From contig JBBJNV010000001.1 of the NCBI GenBank assembly GCA_037721215.1, forward strand, positions 62,001 through 126,000: a stretch of DNA of 64,000 bases, written 5' to 3'. Origin of the DNA: Gemmatimonadaceae bacterium. Lineage in GTDB: Bacteria; Gemmatimonadota; Gemmatimonadetes; Gemmatimonadales; Gemmatimonadaceae. Each line of letters opens with the position of its first letter. Positions within the stretch are counted from its first letter, which is position 1. The notes below the pieces were generated by a model. The model saw only the letters and a list, made by a program, of their open reading frames with translations. It did not search any database and was not told the DNA's origin. Both the position numbers and the translations under genes were made by a program. Below are positions 26,872-36,900 of this stretch, one piece after another.

Positions 26872-28047
26872 TTATGCTCGCCTGACCTTTGCGAGTTTCA
26901 CCAGATCGCCTTCGCAGCCAACACCCAGGTACTGATTTCGAATCCGTCGCACCGTCTCACGGTTGAGGATCGCCGAATGCGCCGCCGGATTCCTGACGTC
27001 GGCAAGTTCCTTGAGGATTGGAGGCAGACTTCCCGTGAACCACGCGCCGCCCTGAGGAACAAGCTGTTTCTTCAACGCGGAATTGACGTTCTCGTTATCG
27101 CCAATGATGATCGCAAGCTGGCCCAGCGACCACGGCCCGCCTGTCGCGACATCCACCGAGCGACCATCGACGTTGACCGTCCGCTCGGCAGCATGTGCGC
27201 GTTCGAGCGATGAGCGAAGAACGATGTTCGACTGTACTTCAAAGGCCTTGGCAAAGCTAAGAACGACGGGTGAAAAATCGAACGAGGCGTCGTTGGCCTG
27301 GTCGCGATACAGTTTCTCCGCAGTCGCGATGAAGGTGCGGGTCCCTGCGTCCAGCCCCGCCCAAAGTTCTTCGCCGAAGTGATTCTCGCGCAGCTCGCGT
27401 TCGGTGGCACCGATGCCGCTGTGCTCGCTGTCGAACTCCACCCAGTAAACCCCGTCAGTAAGCTGGTCGCGGACGTCTTCCTCGAAATACCTCGCACCGT
27501 CTGGCCGGGTGACGATCAACGGAAGGTCGACCATGCCGCCGTAGAGTGAAACGGGCATGCCGTGATACGCAGTGTTGTTCAGTTTCTTCAGCTCTTCGAC
27601 CACCGCAAGCGTATCGTCAGAAACGAGACGCCGAATGTCCCACAGCCGGAACCAGCAGTCGCAGTGAGTATCCTTCCCGCGATAAATTGCAGGAACGTGC
27701 GCGTCGTCGTCGTCCTGGCATTGATCATCGGTTGTTATCTCGCCTACGTGTGCTACGTAGAGCGATCGATAATCGGTGAGATAAAGCTGAATCTCGCGGG
27801 TTGCCGCTCCCTCGTCGTCGATAAGGTCGGCCCCGACCGCGATAATGTCATCGAGGTTTTTGAGCGCTGTCTGACGCCGGGATGACCGGATCTTCCCCCA
27901 CCATACATAGACGTTTTCCTCGTCGCTCTCGCCCTCCCGAAACCGCCGGGCGTTATCGCGCAGAAGCCTGATGTGTGTTTCCATCACGTCAGTTCCGTAG
28001 GATGGGTTCCACACACTAACGAGATGACGGCTAGATGATGTCGTCAT
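26872..28047 (-). CDS. Uncharacterised two-part protein with HEPN-like C-terminus
   Basis: I do not recognise this 391-residue protein as a named family. The N-terminal half (about 1-130) has strand-rich segments around YVWWGKIRSSRR and IQLYLTDYRSLYVAHVGEI, which could be a PUA/EVE-like nucleic-acid-reading fold; this is a tentative reading. The C-terminal half (about 235-391) is helical. FAKAFEVQSNIVLRSSLE and then RNPAAH (Arg352, His357) fit the Rx4H signature of HEPN RNases or RNA-binding HEPN proteins. It has no signal or membrane segment. It follows the AAA+ ATPase by 33 bp on the same strand, so they are probably one operon. Confidence 0.8.
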   Translation of the reverse strand: MTTSSSRHLVSVWNPSYGTDVMETHIRLLRDNARRFREGESDEENVYVWWGKIRSSRRQTALKNLDDIIAVGADLIDDEGAATREIQLYLTDYRSLYVAHVGEITTDDQCQDDDDAHVPAIYRGKDTHCDCWFRLWDIRRLVSDDTLAVVEELKKLNNTAYHGMPVSLYGGMVDLPLIVTRPDGARYFEEDVRDQLTDGVYWVEFDSEHSGIGATERELRENHFGEELWAGLDAGTRTFIATAEKLYRDQANDASFDFSPVVLSFAKAFEVQSNIVLRSSLERAHAAERTVNVDGRSVDVATGGPWSLGQLAIIIGDNENVNSALKKQLVPQGGAWFTGSLPPILKELADVRNPAAHSAILNRETVRRIRNQYLGVGCEGDLVKLAKVRRA

Positions 28048-28080
28048 TGTGGCGCGTAAAAGCGGCGGTTTGTTGGAAAT

Positions 28081-29100
28081 CTAAATGGTTCTCACAATTG
28101 CCACCGCGACCGCGACCAGTGCCAACGCTATACTCAGCCCTGCCGTCGCAAGTGCTGCCTGCGCGGTTTTCCTCCAACGTAGCTCGGCTGCCTCGACCGC
28201 ACGCATCAGACGGTCCTCGCCCGTCTGCTCACGCTCGCCAAACAGCGACTGCTGCATCACGCTCTTGCCGCCGACGACCTCATCTATCGCCCGCTCGAAT
28301 TGCCACTGATGAATTTTCTTCACTGCATCCATTCCCGGCTCCGCTGCTGCCGTGGTCGCCGCCTTGAGAACAGCGTTCTTGATGTCGCCACCGCTGACCT
28401 CATAGCGTTCCGCCAGCAGACGAAAGTTCACGTCTTCACCGAGCGGCGTTTTTGCCGGGTGAACCTGAACCTGCCAGATCTTCTCCCGCTCGTCGACACC
28501 CGGCATCTCGAACAAAACGTGAGTCCGGATGCGCCGCTCGAACGCCGGATCGAAGTTGACGGCCAGGTTCGTCGCGAAAATCACGACCCCGTTGAATACT
28601 TCTAGCTCCTTGAGAAGGACATTGACCACCGTGTTGGATTCGCGCTGATACGACTGAGCCGCGCCCGTCGTTCGGCGGGACGCGATTGCATCCGCTTCAT
28701 CGAAGAACAGCACTGCATCTTCGTCCGTGGCCATTCTGAACACCGCCGCGACATTCTTCGGCGTCTCACCCGCCCACATCGATTCCATCTCGGCGTATCG
28801 AACCGAAAGAAGTTTCTTCCCGAGAGCAGTCGCGATTGCCTCGGCACAGATGGTCTTTCCGGTACCGGGTGGTCCCGCGAAATTGAAGGCCAGACCCAGT
28901 CCGCTCGAGTGCCGCTCGCCCAGCCCCCATTGAGTGAAGATGAGCTCGTGGCTTTTCACCAGACTCAGCGCCTCGTCCAGCGTTGCCCGGGTGCGCGGTG
29001 GGAGAATTACGTCAGCAAAGGTGCGGTGCGTGACGATTGTTTCGACAGCACGGCGACCGCCGATGCGTCCGGCAATGAAATCACGAATTGGAGTTGGCAT
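28081..29100 (-). CDS. AAA+ ATPase with C-terminal membrane tail
   Basis: A 339-residue single-ring AAA+ ATPase of the FtsH/CDC48-like class. Walker A is GPPGTGKT (76-83), Walker B LFFDEADA (131-138), sensor 1 VVIFATNLA (Asn178), and arginine-finger segment FERRIRTH. The last ~25 residues (AALATAGLSIALALVAVAVA) form one hydrophobic helix, so the protein is tail-anchored. No protease domain is present. The start at 29100 (MPTPIRDFIAG) is preferred over an upstream start overlapping the TPR gene, with GAGG before it. It begins 7 bp after the TPR gene and precedes the HEPN-like gene by 33 bp. The substrate is unknown. Confidence 0.9.
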   Translation of the reverse strand: MPTPIRDFIAGRIGGRRAVETIVTHRTFADVILPPRTRATLDEALSLVKSHELIFTQWGLGERHSSGLGLAFNFAGPPGTGKTICAEAIATALGKKLLSVRYAEMESMWAGETPKNVAAVFRMATDEDAVLFFDEADAIASRRTTGAAQSYQRESNTVVNVLLKELEVFNGVVIFATNLAVNFDPAFERRIRTHVLFEMPGVDEREKIWQVQVHPAKTPLGEDVNFRLLAERYEVSGGDIKNAVLKAATTAAAEPGMDAVKKIHQWQFERAIDEVVGGKSVMQQSLFGEREQTGEDRLMRAVEAAELRWRKTAQAALATAGLSIALALVAVAVAIVRTI

Positions 29101-29107
29101 TGTGCAG

Positions 29108-30691
29108 CTACCTCGTTGTTGGACCCCGCGTAAGCGCACTAAGCTTGGCGCGCAGCCCTGCTTCCGTTCTCCGCTCACCCGCCGCCTTCGCAGCGCGCAT
29201 TCCTCCCGCCAGCGCACGATAGCGATTCGGCTCCTTGCGCAGCGTCGCCTGATACTCTACCAGCGCTTCAGACGGTTGGCGGAGTTCCATCAGCATGTCA
29301 CCAAGCATCTCACGCGCAGGCGCAAGCGGCCCAGGCGTGACGGCATTTTTCTCGGTTGCATCCTCCCGCGCCGCCGCCTCGCGCATCCGCGACAACGCAG
29401 AGTCCGCCCGTCCCTGGGCCAGATCGAGCCATGCATGCGCGGCGATGTGCTGAATCGCAACCTGCTCACGCCAGTACGGCTCATCGCGAGCGGCGAGCCG
29501 ATCGCGAATTGTCGCCAGCGAATCGATCGAGCCACGCGCCTTCGCCATATCTCCTGTGCGTGATGCGCCGAGCGCGCGGGCGAAATGCGTCATGGCCTCG
29601 GTCCATGGGAATGCGCTGGCCTTCGGTTCGAGTCGAGCCGCTTCCGCCCACGCTTCACGCTCGAGTGCATATCGCGCCGGAATCGCGGCGAGCGCAAACA
29701 CACCTGCCGAGCCGGGCGCAGCACCCGTGACGGCATTCACGTCGAAGCGAGCCGCCAACGCCGGCAGCTTGTCCACGATGCTCCTGGCCGCAGACTCGCT
29801 TCGCATCTGCAGGTACGCATACGCGGCGTAATCGGAAGCGTGAAGCGCCTCGGCGATGGATCCGGTGCTCATCGCGACCCGAGCCGAGCGGAGGTTCATG
29901 TCTATCGACTCGCGCCACAGGCCGGTGCGGGTGAAGATGTGCGACGGCATGTGGAGGGCGTGCGCTGCTGAAGGAGCGATGGTGGCGTAACTCCGCGCCG
30001 CCGCCGCCGCTTCGGACGCAAGCGCCGGATAGTCGTATGTGTGGATAATGTAGTGAGCGATGCCGGGATGACTCGGCTGATTCTTCCAGAGCGTCTCAAG
30101 AATGCTCCCGGCTTTTTTCTGGCTCGCGTATGTCTTGTCGCCGGGGAGTGCCGAAGCCGCGAGAGAAAGGGCGTGAAAGATCTTTGCTTCGGTATCAACG
30201 GGTTGCTTTGCAACGAGATCTCTCATTGCCAGTTCGTAGGCCGCGATGCGTGCGCGCTGTGGAACGTTCCCGGAATCGCCGTACAACTTCGCGACGGCAT
30301 TGATGTACCCTCGCTCCCGGTCGGTGGCGCGAGCAGCAACGCGGTTCGCCGCCTCTACCGCAAGGCGTCCCTGCAGGAGCTGTTGCGGAGACCGACTGCC
30401 AGCAGCCATCGGATTGCTCCACCGGCTGAGTGCGATTCCCCAGTACGCCATAGCACAGGATGAGTCGGTGGCGATAACGCCTTCGAAGGCCTTGATTGCC
30501 GCACCGAACTCGAACGAGTGAAGTAATGCCACGGCGCGATTGAATTGCGACGTCACGCCGGGATTGCACGATGTTGCGAAGTTGACAGTACCCAGCTTTT
30601 CGGCGGGGGCGGCCGAAGGGTGAATGTGTTCCTGTCCGCTTGCCGAAGACACGAACGCGAAAAGCAGGATTGAAACATAAAGGCGAATCAT
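29108..30691 (-). CDS. Exported TPR-repeat protein
   Basis: A 527-residue protein with a cleavable signal (MIRLYVSILLFAFVSSASG), so periplasmic or outer-membrane associated. The rest is alpha-helical TPR-like. LLHSFEFGAAIKAFEGVI, AMAYWGIALSRWSNPMA and HPGIAHYIIHTYDYP are the best-conserved-looking segments, with APSAAHALHMPSHIFTRTGLW after them. The His-rich HYIIHTYDYP and HALHMPSHIF patterns recur in a widespread but uncharacterised TPR family, in my recollection. It is the first gene of the minus-strand run with the AAA+ ATPase and the HEPN-like gene. The function is unknown. Confidence 0.88.
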   Translation of the reverse strand: MIRLYVSILLFAFVSSASGQEHIHPSAAPAEKLGTVNFATSCNPGVTSQFNRAVALLHSFEFGAAIKAFEGVIATDSSCAMAYWGIALSRWSNPMAAGSRSPQQLLQGRLAVEAANRVAARATDRERGYINAVAKLYGDSGNVPQRARIAAYELAMRDLVAKQPVDTEAKIFHALSLAASALPGDKTYASQKKAGSILETLWKNQPSHPGIAHYIIHTYDYPALASEAAAAARSYATIAPSAAHALHMPSHIFTRTGLWRESIDMNLRSARVAMSTGSIAEALHASDYAAYAYLQMRSESAARSIVDKLPALAARFDVNAVTGAAPGSAGVFALAAIPARYALEREAWAEAARLEPKASAFPWTEAMTHFARALGASRTGDMAKARGSIDSLATIRDRLAARDEPYWREQVAIQHIAAHAWLDLAQGRADSALSRMREAAAREDATEKNAVTPGPLAPAREMLGDMLMELRQPSEALVEYQATLRKEPNRYRALAGGMRAAKAAGERRTEAGLRAKLSALTRGPTTR

Positions 30692-30754
30692 TGGTCGCTC
30701 CGTGGCTCTTGTGTGAAGCGAACTACTCGGCGGTGATTCCAGACGAGGGTCGGT

Positions 30755-30982
30755 CTATTTCGTCTGAAAATTATCCTTGAGCAGCTCGATCAGTCGATGA
30801 CTGGCGGACCGGATCTTTTCCAGTTGAGGAATGAACTCTTCGTTCCCGGAGTCTTTCATCTGCTCTATCATCAGCTCTGAGTAGCCCAGAATATGACCAA
30901 GAGGCGTACGCAGATCGTGGAGCAGATTGGCGGGCACAACGTGCTGAACCTTCTCTTCCATCGAATCCGATAAATCGCTCAC
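30755..30982 (-). CDS. Stand-alone histidine-kinase H-box (DHp-like) protein
   Basis: Only 75 residues, yet it contains a clear histidine-kinase dimerisation/phosphoacceptor pattern: LLHDLRTPLGHILGYSELM, with the phospho-accepting His followed by Asp-Leu-Arg-Thr-Pro. A second helix (PQLEKIRSASHRLIELLKD) would complete the hairpin. There is no ATPase domain, receiver or sensor. The ATG overlaps the stop of the receiver gene by 4 bp (ATGA), so they are translationally coupled. It may be a phosphotransfer relay or decoy for the adjacent receiver and hybrid kinase. A truncated kinase gene is the alternative; no kinase domain debris was seen after it. Confidence 0.82.
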   Translation of the reverse strand: MSDLSDSMEEKVQHVVPANLLHDLRTPLGHILGYSELMIEQMKDSGNEEFIPQLEKIRSASHRLIELLKDNFQTK

Positions 30983-31392
30983 GAGCCCCTCTCTGTATCC
31001 GTCTCGGCGCCCGCGCTCTTCTCATCTGCCCGGCCAATCAACGCTTCCATTTTACCGAGGAGGCGCGTCAGCTCGATCGGTTTCGTGTCGTAGTCGTCGC
31101 AGCCGGCCTCGAGTGCCTTGTCGCGGTCTGTCGACATTGCATGCGCCGTAAGCGCAATCACGGGTATGTGCCTCGTTTCCGCTGCCGCCTTGAGCGTCCG
31201 CGTTGCTTCCCAACCATCGACTACGGGCAGACTCATATCCATCAGGACCAGATCCGGCAGTTCCGACTTCGCCATCGCGACTCCCTGCCCGCCATCGACT
31301 GCGATCATGACTTCATAACCCCTGCGCAGCAGTCGGCGCGACAGCATGTCGCGATTCATTTCGTTGTCCTCTACCAGCAGAATTCTGGCCAT
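30979..31392 (-). CDS. Single-domain response regulator (CheY-like receiver)
   Basis: 137 residues. The receiver has the acidic pair in LLVEDNEMNRDML, the phospho-acceptor Asp in LVLMDMSLPVVDGWEA, Thr in VIALTAHAM and Lys in YDTKPIEL. A short acidic tail follows. The LTAHAM and KPI wording is like receivers of hybrid-kinase phosphorelays. No output domain is present. It lies 59 bp after the hybrid kinase and overlaps the H-box protein by 4 bp, so the three genes likely form one phosphorelay unit. Confidence 0.93.
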   Translation of the reverse strand: MARILLVEDNEMNRDMLSRRLLRRGYEVMIAVDGGQGVAMAKSELPDLVLMDMSLPVVDGWEATRTLKAAAETRHIPVIALTAHAMSTDRDKALEAGCDDYDTKPIELTRLLGKMEALIGRADEKSAGAETDTERGS

Positions 31393-31451
31393 GTAATTAT
31401 GAATTCATAGTTGACGAGTCACGCCGCCCTGGCGATACACACGACAGGAGG

Positions 31452-33803
31452 CTACGATCGCTGCGGGACCAGATTGTCCAGCGTGTCCCGCACCTGCTGG
31501 AGCAGCCCCTCTTTGGAAGAGCCCGTCTTGTTGAGAACGGTTTCCACGAATCCGCTGAGACGCCTTCGTTCCTCGCCTGTGAGGTCACGGGCCGTGACCA
31601 CCACGATGGGAATGGAGCGCCACTCTGGATGGGCGCGAACTCTGTCGGCAAATGTAAAGCCATCCATCACTGGCATCATCAAATCCAGAAAGATCAGACT
31701 GGGCCTTTCTTTTTCCATGGCTGCCAGGCCCATTTCGCCGTTCTCGGCTTCTGTCACCCGCCAACCTTGCTTCTCCAGCAATTTGCGCATCGAAGCGCGA
31801 TTGGCCGGATCGTCGTCCACGACTAGAATCGGGCATGGAGGTCTTGGACAGGAGTAGCGCTCGAGAACCTTGGACAGCCGCCGTCGGTCCACTGGCTTGG
31901 TAAGGTAATCGGCGGCGCCGAGCGCCAGGCCTCGCTCCGGATCATCGACCATGGTCAGCATGATCACAGGAATTTCGTGCAAACGAGGATCGTTCTTGAG
32001 CTCCTCAAGAACGGCCCACCCATCCATCTCGGGCATCATGACATCCAGCGTGATGGCGATGGGCATCAGCTGTCGCGCAAGCCGCAACCCCTCCTCACCA
32101 TTGTCAGCACACCGAACGAAAAAACCTTCCTTGCTCAGGAAGCGCCGCATCAGGTCACGCTGTGACGGGTCATCATCGATGACGAGTACGCACGTACCCG
32201 GTGCCGGCAACGGATCTGAAGTGCGATCGCGCCCCATTACAAGGGCTGGCGATCCCTCCCCGGAGTCACCGCTACGGTCAGTCCTCGGTTCGCGGACAGT
32301 CGCGGGAATCTGGATTGTAAACGTGCTGCCCTCGCCGGGCTCGCTGCGCACAGTCACGTCGCCGCCCATCATCTGGCAGAATCGCCGGGTGAGTGCCAGA
32401 CCCAGACCCGTTCCTCCGAATCTGCGGGTCGTCGAGGCATCCGCCTGTGTGAAATCCTGGAACAGCCTGACGACCTTGTCGGAACTGAGTCCGATGCCCG
32501 TGTCGGTCACACGAAACACGATCCACTCCATGCCGTTCATGTTCAGCCGTTCGGCGTTGAGTGTTATCGACCCATCCCGGGTAAACTTGGCGGCATTCGA
32601 CAAAAGATTGTACAACGTCTGTCGCACTTTTATCTGATCCGCATGCATTCCGCCGAGGTCCACGGCACGCTCGATATGCAGCGTGTTGGAATTCTTCTGC
32701 ACCATCGGCTGGACCGTCGAGGCGACGTCGTCGATCAACTCGTTCAGATCGAAACTCTCGAGGTAAAGGTCCATCTTGCCCGCTTCGATTTTTGACAGAT
32801 CCAGAATGTCATTGATGAGAGCGAGCAGATGTCTGCCAGAGGCGTTGATTTTCCCGAGGTCAGCGCCGAACGAATCGAGGTCCTGCTCGGTTGCTTCCTC
32901 CTGGAGCATCTCGGAGTACCCGACGATTGCGTTGAGTGGCGTCCGCAGCTCGTGACTCATGTTGGCGAGAAACAGGCTCTTCGTCCTGTTGGCGAGCTCT
33001 GATGCTTCCTTGGCTTTTGCGACTTCTTCTTCCGCACGCCGTCGTTCCGTTACGTCTTCCATGGCGAGCACCAGCAGCTCGCCATGGTGGCCGGCTTGCA
33101 ATCTTCGCGCGTTCAGCAGCATGACCCTTCGGCCAAGATCCGGAAAGTCATGCTCGAGCTCGAAGTCGTTGAACACCGAGCTCGTTGGAACGATATCCTC
33201 GAGAAGAGTACGCAGTGCCGGGATGTCCCACTGACCATTGCCCAGCTCGTAGATCTGGCGGTTTTCCGTTTCCTCCGGCGACACCTTGAACGTATGGTAG
33301 AAGGCGCGGTTACCGGATTGCACGCGCAACGTCTCGTCGAGAATCAGCAGTGGCTCACGCACGGTGTCCACGATGTCCTGCGCATATGTCTCAATTGCTC
33401 TGAGATCAGCTTCCGATTGCCGCCTCGCCGTCACGTCCTCCATGGCGAGCACGATGATCGCCGAATGGCTGCCGGCGCGAAGCTTTCTGCCATTAAGCAG
33501 CATCACTCGGCGCCCGATCACCGGGAAGGTGTGCTCCAACTCGAAGTCGTTGAAAACCGAGCTGGTGGGGATGACGTCCTCGAGAAGCGTCCTCAGGGCA
33601 GGGATGTCCCACTGGCCATTACCCAGCTGGTAGATGAGCTGGTTTTCGGTTTCATTCGGCGAGACCTGAAAGGTTTCGTAGAACGCGCGGTTGGCGCTCT
33701 GGACGCGGAGGTTGGTGTCGAGCATGAGCAGCGGCTCGCGCACCGTATCCACGATGTCCTGCGCATAAGTTTCGATGTTTTCGACGAACGGCTTTGAATT
33801 CAT
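31452..33803 (-). CDS. Soluble hybrid histidine kinase: PAS-PAS-HisKA-HATPase-REC-REC
   Basis: 783 residues from ATG 33803, which has GGGAG upstream. The longer open frame to 34385 overlaps the amidohydrolase gene antisense and is rejected. Two PAS domains (about 10-125 and 130-245) are near-duplicates, each opening IETYAQDIVDTVREPLL. The H-box is LANMSHELRTPLNAIVGYSE with His284. ATPase motifs are NLLSNAAKFT, VTDTGIGLS and FGGTGLGLAL. Two C-terminal receivers follow, with Asp in TLDVMMPEMDGW (about 537-650) and FLDLMMPVMDGF (about 657-775). There is no membrane segment, so it senses a cytosolic signal. It pairs with the receiver and H-box genes. Confidence 0.95.
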   Translation of the reverse strand: MNSKPFVENIETYAQDIVDTVREPLLMLDTNLRVQSANRAFYETFQVSPNETENQLIYQLGNGQWDIPALRTLLEDVIPTSSVFNDFELEHTFPVIGRRVMLLNGRKLRAGSHSAIIVLAMEDVTARRQSEADLRAIETYAQDIVDTVREPLLILDETLRVQSGNRAFYHTFKVSPEETENRQIYELGNGQWDIPALRTLLEDIVPTSSVFNDFELEHDFPDLGRRVMLLNARRLQAGHHGELLVLAMEDVTERRRAEEEVAKAKEASELANRTKSLFLANMSHELRTPLNAIVGYSEMLQEEATEQDLDSFGADLGKINASGRHLLALINDILDLSKIEAGKMDLYLESFDLNELIDDVASTVQPMVQKNSNTLHIERAVDLGGMHADQIKVRQTLYNLLSNAAKFTRDGSITLNAERLNMNGMEWIVFRVTDTGIGLSSDKVVRLFQDFTQADASTTRRFGGTGLGLALTRRFCQMMGGDVTVRSEPGEGSTFTIQIPATVREPRTDRSGDSGEGSPALVMGRDRTSDPLPAPGTCVLVIDDDPSQRDLMRRFLSKEGFFVRCADNGEEGLRLARQLMPIAITLDVMMPEMDGWAVLEELKNDPRLHEIPVIMLTMVDDPERGLALGAADYLTKPVDRRRLSKVLERYSCPRPPCPILVVDDDPANRASMRKLLEKQGWRVTEAENGEMGLAAMEKERPSLIFLDLMMPVMDGFTFADRVRAHPEWRSIPIVVVTARDLTGEERRRLSGFVETVLNKTGSSKEGLLQQVRDTLDNLVPQRS

Positions 33804-33957
33804 AGTACTCCCGTCACTCAATCTAGCGGGGCAGGCCGCGCGGGTGGACAGCTCACGCTCTGGCTGCATGGACGGCAGACTGCACCGGTACGATGTTTCA
33901 CCCCTCGTGCGCCTCCGTGTCGCGCTGCATTTTATGAATTCAGTCAACCCCGGGACC

Positions 33958-36900
33958 ATGCTGAAGACTTCCTTGTTCTTCCTGCTGTCGATTCTTTTTG
34001 TGCCGCCGGCCATCGCCCAACAGGACACCGCACGCAGAGACGTTTCAAATCGCACTTCGGCCCGACCCGATGCCGCTGTCCGCCCGAACCGCGATCTCCC
34101 GCTCGAGGCGGCACGCACGCTGTCGCTCGACACCGACGAGGGATCGTGGATGTCACTCGACGTCTCTCCCGACGGCCGAACAATCGTCTTCGACCTCCTC
34201 GGCGATCTGTACACCATTCCGATCGCGGGCGGCAGCGCTACGCAACTGACGAGCGGAATGGCATTCGATGCGCAGCCGCGTTTCAGTCCCGACGGCAAAT
34301 TGATTGTGTACACATCCGACAGGGACGGCGGCGACAACGTATGGGCTTTCGACGTAGCCAGCCGGCGCGAGAAACAGATCACCAAGGGAAAGGCAAACCG
34401 GTACCGCTCTCCGGAATGGACGCCGGACGGCAGGTACGTCGTCGTGTCCCGCTCCGCTACTCCTATCGGAGCATCGAAGCTCTGGCTTTTTCATGCTGAT
34501 GGTGGTGGAGGTACTCAGCTGATCAAGGATGCGCAGCCTCTGCTCGCTGGAGCGAACCCGATTGGAGCGATGGGAGCGGCCTTTGGGAAAGACGAGCGGT
34601 TCATCTGGTACGCTCAACGCAGCGGCGCGTGGGAATACAACGCGGGGCTTCCTCAGTTTGTCATCGCGACGTTCGACCGGCAGAACGGCCGGCGTGAAAA
34701 CCGCGCTGGGCTCTACGGCTCAGCGTTTCGGCCAGCTCTTTCACCCGACGGCAAATATCTGGTCTATGGCTCCCGGTACGAGGCAGAAACAGGACTGCGC
34801 ATTCGCGATCTCGGGACAAGCGAAGAACGGTGGCTCGCGTATCCGGTGCAGCACGATGAGCAGGAATCAGTCGCCTCGCTGGATGTGCTGCCGGGCTATT
34901 CCTTCACTCCTGATTCCCGCGCCGTCGTAGTCTCGTACGGTGGCAAAATCTGGCGTGTTCCGGTTGATGGAAAGGCTGCAACACAAATTCCCTTCCGCGT
35001 CGTATCGCGAATCGGGATTGGGCCGAACGTAGCGTTCGATTACAGAGTCGAAGACACTCCGGATTTTCTCGTGCGGCAGATACGGGATGCCGTACCGTCG
35101 CCCGATGGAAAACGGCTCGCCTTTGTTGCCACCGACAGGTTGTATGTCATGGACTACCCGGGCGGCAAACCCCGGCAGCTGATAAACCTCGAGGGGAACG
35201 AGGCGCAGCCGGCATGGTCGCCCGACGGCAAGTCGATTGCGTTCGTCACATGGACGAAAACGGGAGGCCGACTCTACAGAATACCTGCGGCCGGTGGACG
35301 CGCGACAGACCTCGTTGGAGCGGACGCGTTGTACCTGCAACCCGCTTGGTCGCGAGACGGGCGCAGAGTCGTATTTCTGCGCAGCTCCGCGCAGGCTGTA
35401 CGTGAATCGGGTGGATTCGGCGGACCGGCCGAGCTTCTGTGGGTGCCGGGCTCGGGGGGGAAGGCGACCTTCATCACGACAGGGGCGGGGCGCACGGCTC
35501 CCCACTTCGGCCCGGATTCCTCCCGCATCTTCGTCTACAGCCAGGGCGATGGCCTCATATCGTTTCGGTGGGATGGGAGCGATCAACGCACGCATCTAAA
35601 AGTCACCGGAGCAAAATTCCCCGAGCCTGCACCAGGCGGGCCGACGGCAGCGGCAGCGAGTCTCGTGCGCATTTCTCCAATGGGAGACCAGGCGCTCGTG
35701 CACGTGGCCAACGACCTGTATATCGTGCCGGTGCCCTTCGCGGGAGACGCACCAAGTATCGGTCTGGCCGACGTCGCATCGGCGGAATTTCCGGCGCGGC
35801 GGCTGACCGATGTCGGAGGGCAGTTCCCGGCCTGGAGCAGGGACGGGCGGCTTGTGCACTGGTCGATCGGCAATTCTCACTTTGTGTACGATCTGACGCG
35901 TGCCCGTCAGTTCGACGACTCGCTTGCAGAGGTGAAGCGCCTGCGCGGGGACACCACAGCTTCTCCTCCGCGGCCCGCACCTCAGCCACAGGCGAATGAC
36001 AGCAGCGGTCGGGCTGGCGACACGACACCTCCCGTAGCCGCAGGTCCGGCTGCGAATCCCGCTGGATACCAGCCTCGTGAAACGCAGATATCCATCCGCG
36101 CGAAACGCGATATACCGCAAGGCACTGTTTTGTTGAAGGGCGGGCGCGTGATAACGCTCAAGGGAACCGAAGTGATCGAGCGGGGCGATGTGCTTGTTCG
36201 CGATAACCGCATCGTTTCAGTAGGGCGGGCAGGTTCGCTTACCGTACCGGCAGGAACGCGCGAAATAGACGTGAGCGGAAAGACGGTGATGCCGGGTTTC
36301 GTCGACACACACGCACATCTCCGCGTGAGTCAGGGCGTTCATCTCCAGCCGTGGTCTTATCTCGCGAATCTGGCCTATGGGGTGACGACGACGCGCGATC
36401 CGCAGACGGGAACGACGGACGTCCTGACGTACGAGGATGCAGTAACGGCGGGCACCGCCATTGGCCCGCGTATCTACCACACGGGGCCGGGCCTTTTCAG
36501 CAGTGGTTACCAGCCCTCGGCCGGCGAGGACATCAAGGATCTGGAGCATGCGCGGCGGATCATGCGCCGGTACAGCAAGTACTACGACACCAAGACTCTC
36601 AAGATGTACATCGCCGGGAACCGGCAGCAGCGCCAGTGGATCATTCAGGCCGCGCGCGAGCAGCGAATAATGCCGACCACTGAAGGTGCACTTGACTTCC
36701 GTTACGATCTGACACTGGCGATCGACGGATACTCCGGATTGGAGCACGCGTTGCCCGCGTATCCGTTGTACAAGGATGTCGTGAGCCTGTTCGCCGCCAG
36801 TGGGACCGCGTACACTCCCACGCTCATCGTGGCGTACAACGGGCCCTGGGGCGAGAATTATTACTACACGACCGAGAATGTTTACGGCGACCCGAAGCTG

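Noticed and set aside
28101-28150. AAA+ tail as a cleaved signal or read-through artefact
   Set aside because: The hydrophobic stretch is C-terminal, uninterrupted and directly before the stop, as in tail-anchored proteins.
33804-34385. N-terminal extension of the hybrid kinase
   Set aside because: It overlaps the amidohydrolase gene antisense and adds non-family sequence; ATG 33803 has a good ribosome site.
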